From positions 1 to 8,935 of the forward strand of contig CALVLG010000036.1 of the NCBI GenBank assembly GCA_944336815.1: a DNA stretch of 8,935 bases, given 5' to 3'. The translations under genes were made by a program, and so were the position numbers. The stretch comes from an uncultured Bacilli bacterium (lineage in GTDB: Bacteria; Bacillota_I; Bacilli_A; RF39; UBA660). The notes below the pieces were generated by a model, which saw only the letters and a list, made by a program, of their open reading frames with translations, did no database searches and was not told where the DNA came from. How positions within the stretch are numbered: position 1 is the stretch's first letter; the number at the start of each line of letters is the position of its first letter. Shown here piece by piece: positions 1 through 5,364 of this stretch.

Positions 1-13
1 AGGACTTTTTTTA
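1..13 (+). terminator. Possible tail of an upstream terminator (partial)
   Basis: The window opens with AGGAC followed by a run of seven T. This would fit the right arm and T-tract of a rho-independent terminator whose left arm lies outside the window. The other arm cannot be seen, so this is only a suggestion. Confidence 0.25.
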
Positions 14-41
14 TTGTCAATTTTTTTTTATTTTTTATAAT
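14..41 (+). promoter_or_regulatory. Promoter of the 66-1085 gene
   Basis: A -35 box TTGTCA (14-19) and a perfect -10 box TATAAT (36-41) are separated by a 16-nt, almost pure T spacer. The start of transcription would fall near 48, giving a very short leader that runs straight into the ribosome binding site at 53-60. It matches the sigma-A consensus well. Unlike the other promoters in this window it has no TG extension before the -10 box. Confidence 0.7.
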
Positions 42-65
42 AGTCCGTACGCGGGAGTGAGAAAA

Positions 66-1085
66 ATGAATAAAGTAAATAAGATATTATATGATTATAT
101 TATAAAAAAACATCCTTCAAATGAATTTGAAGAAGTCGAAAACTTAAAAAAGATTTTACTATGTGAACGAGCTGTAAGCACAATTGAAAATTTTAGAACC
201 ATTATTAAATTAATGGATAATTCGGGATTATCTGAAGAACAACAGGGAAAGATATATTTAATGATTTTAAAAGAAAACTATCAAATAATATGTGATCCCC
301 TTACAATGTTTAATACCGAACAGTTAAAAACAAAGTTAGAGCCTTTAGGTGTCAACCATATTAAATTTGATTGTCAAGGTAATTTTACTTCTATTTTAGC
401 CGATAATGCCAATGTTGAAATCACTAAAATTGTTCTGCAAAAAAGTATTCAAGAATATGCCGATGAATTAGAAGAAACGAAACATAATTACGAAAAACTT
501 TTTCAATTATTTGCTAATCCAAGCACTGAAATATCTTCTTTATTAGAAGTTTTAAATGCTTTTGAATTTCCTAAAAGAGTGAACAAAGCCCTTTTATGCT
601 TATATGCAAGTAAAATTCCGCATAAAAAAGATGATTCTACTCCAATTATTAAACAAGAAGTATTATCAGTCGACACGATAGCAAAGCCATCTAAAAGAGA
701 ATTAAAAGCCAAGTTAAAAGAATATTATGATGAAGATAATTTATCTAACTTATTTAATTATCGCCATTATGATAAACTAATTTTCCTTTTACAACAATTA
801 AACTATCCTGAAAAACATATTGAATATATCATGGCTAATATTGCCAGAAGTCATGCCGAAAATTTTTATTACTATCAATATGTATATCAAAAATTTTGTG
901 ATTTATATCCTAATTCTCATTTAATAAAAGAAGTAAACGAAATTATTTGTAATATGTTTATTGTTAATGATGAAGATTATGTTTTTTATAAAGAATATTT
1001 ACTAGAAATACTAACCAAAATGGCAGGAGACATTCAGTATTCATATTCATTTGATATAAAAAAAGTATATAAGCGTCAAGGATAA
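66..1085 (+). CDS. Hypothetical protein, 339 aa, helical and cytosolic
   Basis: I do not recognise this protein. The ATG at 66 is chosen because GGGAGTGA (53-60) lies just upstream at normal ribosome-binding spacing; the in-frame GTG at 57 is itself part of that site. The product is rich in Lys, Glu, Ile and Asn, has no signal peptide or membrane segment, and should be a soluble, mostly helical cytosolic protein. A Lys-rich charged stretch (KPSKRELKAKLKEYY, about residues 205-220) separates an N-terminal and a C-terminal helical half. The C-terminal half carries a Tyr-rich patch (FYYYQYVYQKF) and ends with the basic tail KKVYKRQG. It has its own promoter. A separate promoter starts right after its stop codon for trpS, so the two need not be co-regulated, although no terminator is seen between them. 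No catalytic motif is visible. The reading frame is secure, but no function can be assigned. Confidence 0.85.
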   Translation: MNKVNKILYDYIIKKHPSNEFEEVENLKKILLCERAVSTIENFRTIIKLMDNSGLSEEQQGKIYLMILKENYQIICDPLTMFNTEQLKTKLEPLGVNHIKFDCQGNFTSILADNANVEITKIVLQKSIQEYADELEETKHNYEKLFQLFANPSTEISSLLEVLNAFEFPKRVNKALLCLYASKIPHKKDDSTPIIKQEVLSVDTIAKPSKRELKAKLKEYYDEDNLSNLFNYRHYDKLIFLLQQLNYPEKHIEYIMANIARSHAENFYYYQYVYQKFCDLYPNSHLIKEVNEIICNMFIVNDEDYVFYKEYLLEILTKMAGDIQYSYSFDIKKVYKRQG

Positions 1086-1114
1086 TTGCAGTTTAAAAAT
1101 GCATTTGGTATACT
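1086..1114 (+). promoter_or_regulatory. Promoter of trpS
   Basis: A -35 box TTGCAG (1086-1091), a 17-nt spacer and a -10 box TATACT (1109-1114) preceded by TGG, i.e. an extended -10 element (TGn). It begins at the base after the stop codon of the preceding gene. Transcription would start near 1121, about 20 nt before the trpS start codon. No T-box consensus or other leader structure fits in so short a leader. Confidence 0.6.
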
Positions 1115-1139
1115 TAACATAAGAAAGAAAGTGAAAGTA

Positions 1140-2147
1140 ATGGAAAAAAAAGTTATTTTAACGGGAATTAGACCAACAGGTAATATTCATCTTGGCCACC
1201 TTTTTGGTGCGGTTGGTAACTGGGTTAAACTTCAAAATGATTATGATTTCTATTTAGAAATAGCTGACGTTCAAGCCTTAACGGATAATTTCCATAATCC
1301 CGAAAAAGTTAATAAAAACGTTTATGAATTAGCTAGCGATTTGCTTTCAATTGGCATCGACCCTAAAAAAGTTCATCTTTTTGTTCAATCAAGTATACCT
1401 GAAATAGCTGAATTAACGGTATTCTATTCTAATTTAGTCACCATGGCGCGGCTATATCGTAATCCAACCGTTAAAACCGAAATAGCTCAAAAAAAGGCTT
1501 TGTTTGGTAATGAAGGGGAAAGTGTAACTTATGGCTTTGTTGGCTACCCTGTTAGCCAAGCCGCTGATATAACAGCATTTAAAGGTAAATATATTCCAGT
1601 AGGCGAAGACCAACTTCCCCTTATTGAACAATGTCGAGAAATCGTTCGAAAATTTAATTCTATTTATGGGGATGTTTTAGAGGAACCAGAACCGTTATTA
1701 ACAACAACCCCAAGAATTAAAGGCTTAGATGGCAACGAAAAAATGGGCAAAAGTTTAGGCAATGCTATTTTCTTAGTTGACGACGAAGAACTTGTTTCCA
1801 AAAAAATTATGGGCGCGGTTACAGATCCTCAAAAAATAAAAAAAGACGATCCAGCTAATCCAGATGTTTGCATGGTCTATTACTACCATAAATTAGTAAA
1901 TAAAGAAAATACTGCCACCATTTGTCAAGAATGTCAAAAAGGTGCCAGGGGATGCGTTGCTTGTAAAAAAGAACTTATTAACAAAATGAATGAATTTTTA
2001 AAAGATTTCCGGCTCAAAAAAGAATATTATAATAACAATCGTGACGAAGTCATGGCTATATTAAAAAACGGCACAGAAGAAGCTCGTAAAGCAGCCAAAG
2101 AAACAATTACTGAAGTGAAAAAAGCAATGAAAATAAATTATTTTTAG
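1140..2147 (+). CDS. trpS: Tryptophanyl-tRNA synthetase, possible Fe-S type
   Basis: Class Ic aminoacyl-tRNA synthetase that charges tRNA-Trp with tryptophan using ATP, in the cytosol. Start at ATG 1140 gives 335 aa, the usual bacterial length, beginning MEKKVILTGIRPTG; the frame is open upstream to 1086 but the added residues are not family-like. Visible signatures are the HIGH-like motif GNIHLGH (residues 14-20), the substrate-pocket region around GYPVSQAADI, and the KMSKS-like loop KMGKS (201-205). A cysteine-rich insert in the C-terminal part has C244, C262, C265, C272 and C275. Taking C244/C265/C272/C275 gives C-x20-C-x6-C-x2-C, close to the C-x22-C-x6-C-x2-C pattern of the [4Fe-4S]-bearing Thermotoga maritima TrpRS. 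The ribosome binding site is weak (GAAAGTGA-like, 1130-1137). The gene is followed after 11 nt by a small unknown gene, probably in the same transcript. The assignment is secure; the metal cluster is inferred. Confidence 0.97.
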   Translation: MEKKVILTGIRPTGNIHLGHLFGAVGNWVKLQNDYDFYLEIADVQALTDNFHNPEKVNKNVYELASDLLSIGIDPKKVHLFVQSSIPEIAELTVFYSNLVTMARLYRNPTVKTEIAQKKALFGNEGESVTYGFVGYPVSQAADITAFKGKYIPVGEDQLPLIEQCREIVRKFNSIYGDVLEEPEPLLTTTPRIKGLDGNEKMGKSLGNAIFLVDDEELVSKKIMGAVTDPQKIKKDDPANPDVCMVYYYHKLVNKENTATICQECQKGARGCVACKKELINKMNEFLKDFRLKKEYYNNNRDEVMAILKNGTEEARKAAKETITEVKKAMKINYF

Positions 2148-2158
2148 AAGGTGATATT

Positions 2159-2578
2159 GTGAATATTAGAGGAAATTTGTGGATTATTCCTGATGAAAAC
2201 CAATTAAATTGTCCTGTTTATCACGAGGAAATTATTAAAGGCCTTTCTCATACAGATGGAATTATGGAATTTATTCGAAAAAATAAATTACCAATCCCGT
2301 TATCAAGTATCGATTCACGTAGTGGGCCATCAAAAATGGCTGAACTTGGCCACATGGTTGTAAAAACGGAAGATAACAGTGGCATGCTAATTTTTTATAT
2401 CCCTGCCAAAATAACGCAAAATCAGTGGGATTGGTTTTTAGATAATCGTTTAATGTTTGGAAAATATCAATATATTGGCGCTTTTTCTTATGCGGCTGAA
2501 TGGTATCAGTTACATGGTTTAAATGAAATAAAAGAAGATCTACGCCATAAAATCACTCGTGTTCAAAAAGGTTTATAA
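2159..2578 (+). CDS. Hypothetical protein, 139 aa, downstream of trpS
   Basis: Not recognised. It starts with GTG at 2159, supported by the SD sequence AAGGTGA (2148-2154) 4 nt upstream; no in-frame ATG gives a better choice. The protein begins MNIRGNLWIIPDENQ and is soluble, with no signal peptide or membrane segment. It contains four Trp, several aromatic residues and a hydrophobic strand-like segment (GMLIFYIPA) near the middle, ending in a basic helix (LRHKITRVQKGL). The mixed alternating pattern suggests an alpha/beta fold. It lies 11 nt after trpS on the same strand with no terminator or promoter between, so it is likely co-transcribed with trpS. It ends just before a bidirectional terminator. 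No catalytic motif or known domain can be named. Confidence 0.8.
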   Translation: MNIRGNLWIIPDENQLNCPVYHEEIIKGLSHTDGIMEFIRKNKLPIPLSSIDSRSGPSKMAELGHMVVKTEDNSGMLIFYIPAKITQNQWDWFLDNRLMFGKYQYIGAFSYAAEWYQLHGLNEIKEDLRHKITRVQKGL

Positions 2579-2579
2579 T

Positions 2580-2615
2580 AAAAAAAGTTACCCATTTAAG
2601 TGGATAACTTTTTTT
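2580..2615. terminator. Bidirectional terminator between convergent genes
   Basis: Left arm AAAAAAGTTACCCA (2581-2594), loop TTTAAG (2595-2600), right arm TGGATAACTTTTTT (2601-2614), with a single C/A mismatch (2591/2604) in a 14-position stem. The A-run on the left and T-run on the right give a T-tract in both directions. It therefore serves the trpS-side transcript (+) and the ABC operon (-). The permease stop codon (2596-2598) lies inside the loop and its last codons form part of the stem. Confidence 0.85.
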
Positions 2616-3384
2616 CGATGAAAGAAACAATTTCATAAATCACAAACGAAAGAATAATTAAGACAAGTATTCCAGCCATAACCAAATCCAAATTAAATAC
2701 TTGTGTACCATAAATGATTAAATAACCGATTCCTTTCTTACTTACTAAAAACTCGCCCATAATAACACCAATCAAAGTCATAGAAATATTAATTTTTAAT
2801 GATGAAATAATTGTTCTTTTTGATTCTGGTAAAATTAAATACCATAAAATTTGCTTTTTAGTTGCCCCAAAAGATTTTAATAATTTCGTTTTTGTTTCAC
2901 TCACACCCAAAAAGCCATTATAAATATTCATTATGCTAATAATTAAATTTATTAAAAGAGCCATGACGATTATTGATTTAGTATTAGCTCCGGACCAAAT
3001 AATAATAATTGGTCCAAGGGCAACTTTAGGAAGACTATTAATCATTGTCAAAAAAGGTTCCGTAATCTTAGCTAAAATAGGTATTTCATATAATAAGATT
3101 GCCAAAATTAAGCCAAGGGAAATTCCAATTAGAAAAGCAAGAACCGTTTCATATAAAGTCGTAAAAATATGTTTCCATAATTCACCCGTCGTAGTAAGTT
3201 GCCATAATGTCTCAATGATTCGCCCGGGACTCGAAAAAATAAAGGCATCAATTATTTTGTGGCACGCTAGATATTCCCAAATTCCAAAAAAACAAACAAC
3301 TATTAAAATTTGACTAAAAAGAATTATGTACTTTTGCTTCTTCTTCCGGCTTATAAACGCTTTAGCTTCCTTAGACATTGACAT
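2596..3384 (-). CDS. ABC importer permease, SsuC/TauC-like
   Basis: Membrane-spanning subunit of an ABC importer, 262 aa, typical for the BPD_transp_1 family that includes SsuC, TauC and ThiX. About six membrane segments can be seen: residues 20-39, 78-99, 123-131 onward, 137-155, a segment around 200-215 (MTLIGVIMGEFLV) and 236-256. The cytoplasmic coupling loop that contacts the ATPase is present as GATKKQILWYLILP (173-186), with LLKSF where EAA is usual. SPGRIIETL (52-60) and GIGYLI are also typical of this branch. The ATG at 3384 is favoured because GGAAGGA lies about 5 nt upstream on the minus strand; a second ATG two codons later is possible. The start overlaps the end of the ATPase gene by 14 nt, so the two are probably translationally coupled. 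The 3' end lies inside the shared terminator. The substrate is not determined by this subunit. Confidence 0.92.
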   Translation of the reverse strand: MSMSKEAKAFISRKKKQKYIILFSQILIVVCFFGIWEYLACHKIIDAFIFSSPGRIIETLWQLTTTGELWKHIFTTLYETVLAFLIGISLGLILAILLYEIPILAKITEPFLTMINSLPKVALGPIIIIWSGANTKSIIVMALLINLIISIMNIYNGFLGVSETKTKLLKSFGATKKQILWYLILPESKRTIISSLKINISMTLIGVIMGEFLVSKKGIGYLIIYGTQVFNLDLVMAGILVLIILSFVIYEIVSFIEKKLST

Positions 3385-4120
3385 CTAAATCCTTCCATAT
3401 TTTATTATAATATTCTTTAAACTCCTTTGCTTTACGATTATCAATCGGTGTTTGTTTATTTGTTAAAGAAATATTATATATATTTTTAACATAGCATGGC
3501 CTCTTTGCTAAAACAACAATTCGATCGGACATCGAAATCGCCTCTGCAATATCGTGAGTTACCATAATCGTCGTAATTCCTTCTTTTTTAATAATTTTAT
3601 ATACATCATCACTAACAGCAAGCCGTGATTGATAATCAAGCGCACTAAAAGGCTCATCAAGTAAGAGAATATCTGGCTTAATCGCTAAAGTACGAATAAG
3701 GGCAACTCTTTGTCTCATCCCGCCTGATAATTCATCAGGCTTCTTTTCCATAAACTCCGCCAGATTGTATTTCCTAAATAAATTCTTAACATATTCCCGC
3801 ATTTCCAAAGTATCTTTATGTTGAATTTTTAAACCTATCAAAGCATTTTCATAAATAGTAAGCCATGGAAATAAAGCATCATTTTGAAGCATATATCCTA
3901 TCACGGGTTTTTCTTTGGCAAAGTGAAAAAAACCAGAAGTAGCCTTATCAATACCAGCTAAAATACTTAAAAGCGAAGATTTACCACAGCCACTTGAGCC
4001 AACAATACTTAAAATTTCCCCATTAAAAACTTTTAGAGTTATATCCTTAATTGCTGAAATTTCTCCTTTTTCAGTAAAATAATTTTTTCCTAAATGGTCA
4101 ATATCTAATAAACTATTCAT
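3371..4120 (-). CDS. ABC importer ATPase, SsuB/TauB-like
   Basis: Nucleotide-binding subunit that powers the importer, 249 aa, acting on the cytoplasmic face. All expected motifs are intact: Walker A GSSGCGKS (41-48), Q-loop Gln79 in YMLQNDALFPW, signature LSGGM (131-135), Walker B ILLLDE (151-156), D-loop SALD (159-162) and H-loop His189 (MVTHD). The ALFPW sequence after the Q-loop and the short length are typical of the nitrate/sulfonate/taurine subfamily. The start ATG at 4120 sits 8 nt inside the end of the substrate-binding protein gene. There is no clear SD sequence of its own in the preceding AT-rich stretch, so translation probably depends on coupling to the upstream gene. The 3' end overlaps the permease start. 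The enzymatic role is certain; the transported substrate is not. Confidence 0.95.
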   Translation of the reverse strand: MNSLLDIDHLGKNYFTEKGEISAIKDITLKVFNGEILSIVGSSGCGKSSLLSILAGIDKATSGFFHFAKEKPVIGYMLQNDALFPWLTIYENALIGLKIQHKDTLEMREYVKNLFRKYNLAEFMEKKPDELSGGMRQRVALIRTLAIKPDILLLDEPFSALDYQSRLAVSDDVYKIIKKEGITTIMVTHDIAEAISMSDRIVVLAKRPCYVKNIYNISLTNKQTPIDNRKAKEFKEYYNKIWKDLDVNV

Positions 4121-5102
4121 TAGTTAAATTAACGATTAAATCAGCATAAGGCACTTTTTCTGGTAATAAATCATTTTCAATCATCAAATTTTGTAAATTA
4201 TCAAAATAATTTTCGGGAATATAAATAGATTCTAGCCATGAATCACTTTCTTTATATCTTTTTATAATCGTTGTTAAATCGTCAATATCAGTATCTAAAA
4301 ATTGCTTTTGAATAACATTAGCAATTACTTCGGCCTCGTTTTCTAAACTAAATTTTATACCTTTATTAATTGCTCTGGCAAATTTTTCAAGTACTTCACG
4401 ATTATTTTCTAAAAAACTTTTCTTAGTATAAAAGGCTGTATATGGCATTTCCCCAGATAATTCCCCAATGGACGCAACTACGTAGCCATAACCTTCTTTT
4501 TCAAGCATGGTAGCGTTTGGTTCAAACAAATTAACATAATCGCCAGTCCCACCAATATAAGCTCCAGATAAAGAAGCAAAATCAATTGCATAATTAATAT
4601 TTATGTTTTCTTCTTTAATTCCAGCCTTTTTTAAAGCGTTTAAGAAATTTAAAGCAGGCATTCCGCCTTTTCGGCCGACCAAAATTTCTTTTCCTTCTAA
4701 ATCTTGCCATTCAAAATCTTTTTCTTTGCTGATAATAAATTGGCCATCTCTTTTTGTTAGTCCCGCAAAAGTAATTAAATAATCATCACTACCACCATCG
4801 TATACATAAATAGCGCTTTCCGTGCCGGCTAAGCCAATTTGTACATCACCAGATAAAACAGCCGCGGCAACTTTATCGGCTCCTGGGGTTAAAATAACTT
4901 CTAACGAAATTCCCTCTTCTTTAAAGTAACCATTTTCTATTGCCACATAAAGTGGAGCATAAAAAGGGCTATGCGTTACTTCAGCTAGAACAATCTTACT
5001 AGGGTCTTCACTGTTGCTTGAATTATTACTAAAAATAGCCCAACTAATAAACCCAACCAAAATAATTCCAATAAAGCCAATTAAAATTCCATATTTTTTC
5101 AA
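4113..5102 (-). CDS. ABC substrate-binding protein, NMT1/THI5-like
   Basis: First gene of the importer operon, 329 aa. The N-terminus is a short basic start (MKK) and a hydrophobic segment (about residues 5-24), then a Ser/Asn-rich linker and the binding domain beginning near IVLAEVTHSPFYAPL. AIENGYFKEEGI, the GADKVAAAVLSGDVQIG region and GRKGGMPALNFL are typical of NMT1/THI5-like binding proteins. It has no cysteine, hence no lipobox; it would be anchored by the uncleaved N-terminal helix or processed by signal peptidase I. The start codon is TTG at 5102, supported by AAAGGAGGA 7 nt upstream on the minus strand; no in-frame ATG is nearby. Relatives bind thiamine-pyrimidine precursors, alkanesulfonates, taurine or similar compounds. 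It also resembles the Bacillus YtlA type from memory. There is no TPP riboswitch in the leader, so a thiamine role is not supported. Confidence 0.92.
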   Translation of the reverse strand: MKKYGILIGFIGIILVGFISWAIFSNNSSNSEDPSKIVLAEVTHSPFYAPLYVAIENGYFKEEGISLEVILTPGADKVAAAVLSGDVQIGLAGTESAIYVYDGGSDDYLITFAGLTKRDGQFIISKEKDFEWQDLEGKEILVGRKGGMPALNFLNALKKAGIKEENININYAIDFASLSGAYIGGTGDYVNLFEPNATMLEKEGYGYVVASIGELSGEMPYTAFYTKKSFLENNREVLEKFARAINKGIKFSLENEAEVIANVIQKQFLDTDIDDLTTIIKRYKESDSWLESIYIPENYFDNLQNLMIENDLLPEKVPYADLIVNLTNE

Positions 5103-5158
5103 AACAATTCCTCCTTTTTGTTTCCATGGTAGTGTATGAAATATCCAAAAAATTGTTA

Positions 5159-5186
5159 TTTACATTTGCCCACCAAACAATGTAAA
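5159..5186. repeat. Inverted repeat, operator-like, ahead of ABC operon
   Basis: TTTACATT (5159-5166) and AATGTAAA (5179-5186) form perfect 8-bp arms around a 12-nt spacer. The half-site centres are about 20 bp apart, two DNA turns, as for a dimeric repressor or activator. The repeat lies about 60 nt upstream of the ABC operon start. It could also fold as a weak hairpin in the operon leader. Confidence 0.5.
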
Positions 5187-5276
5187 GAAAGAAAAATGGT
5201 TGACACAAAATAGACACACAGAAGACAATTGTTAACGTTAAAAGTAACAAAAACGCGATAAATAAAGGCCAAAACC

Positions 5277-5309
5277 TGTCAACCCCTTTTTTTGAAAAAG
5301 TGGTTTACA
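5277..5309. repeat. 33-bp dyad over divergent -35 boxes
   Basis: Reading outward from a central TTG (5292-5294), CTTTTT pairs with AAAAAG, AACC with GGTT and TGT with ACA, with single mismatches at 5285/5301 and 5280/5306: 13 of 15 positions are symmetric. The right end is the -35 box (TTTACA) of the rightward promoter and the left end reads TTGACA on the minus strand. It is well placed to act as an operator. Confidence 0.6.
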
Positions 5310-5332
5310 AAGAACTTTGAATTTGCTATAAT
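5304..5332 (+). promoter_or_regulatory. Promoter of the three-gene cluster
   Basis: A -35 box TTTACA (5304-5309), exactly 17 nt of spacer, and a perfect -10 box TATAAT (5327-5332) preceded by TGC, an extended -10 element. Transcription should begin near 5339-5340, leaving a leader of about 25 nt. This is one of the best matches to the sigma-A consensus in the window and suggests steady expression unless the overlapping dyad binds a repressor. Confidence 0.85.
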
Positions 5333-5364
5333 TATTCCAGAATAAAGGGAGTGTGACTAAAGTC

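Larger units (their letters stand above)
5103..5364. other. Divergent intergenic region with inverted repeats
   Basis: This 262-nt stretch separates the leftward ABC operon from the rightward three-gene cluster. It holds the SD sequence of the substrate-binding protein (5109-5117, minus strand), an 8-bp inverted repeat (5159-5186), a TTAACGTTAA palindrome (5232-5241) within a TTGTTA/TAACAA inverted repeat (5229-5250), an AATTGTTA 8-mer occurring twice (5151 and 5227), and a 33-bp dyad (5277-5309) over the rightward -35 box. On the minus strand a perfect -35 TTGACA (5282-5277) is present, but its best -10 (TATCGC, 16-nt spacer) is weak. The leftward promoter therefore cannot be placed firmly. 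I see no TPP, SAM or T-box consensus. Confidence 0.6.

Noticed and set aside
57..65. GTG at 57 as start of the first gene
   Set aside because: It lies within the SD sequence GGGAGTGA that serves ATG 66.
503..712. 69-aa minus-strand open frame inside the first gene
   Set aside because: Lies wholly within the 66-1085 gene on the opposite strand, with no convincing SD sequence; a shadow frame.
1086..1139. Upstream extension of trpS to 1086
   Set aside because: The added residues do not match the TrpRS N-terminus and the stretch contains the trpS promoter.
2933..3313. 126-aa plus-strand frame opposite the permease
   Set aside because: Entirely antisense to a permease with clear family motifs; its composition mirrors the complementary hydrophobic codons.
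5044..5250. 68-aa minus-strand frame overlapping the substrate-binding protein start
   Set aside because: TTG start without SD sequence, out of frame over the signal segment, Trp/Phe-rich low-quality translation; probably the operon leader.
5103..5290. TPP riboswitch ahead of the NMT1/THI5-type importer
   Set aside because: Neither the CTGAGA nor the ACCTGATC core is present on the minus strand.
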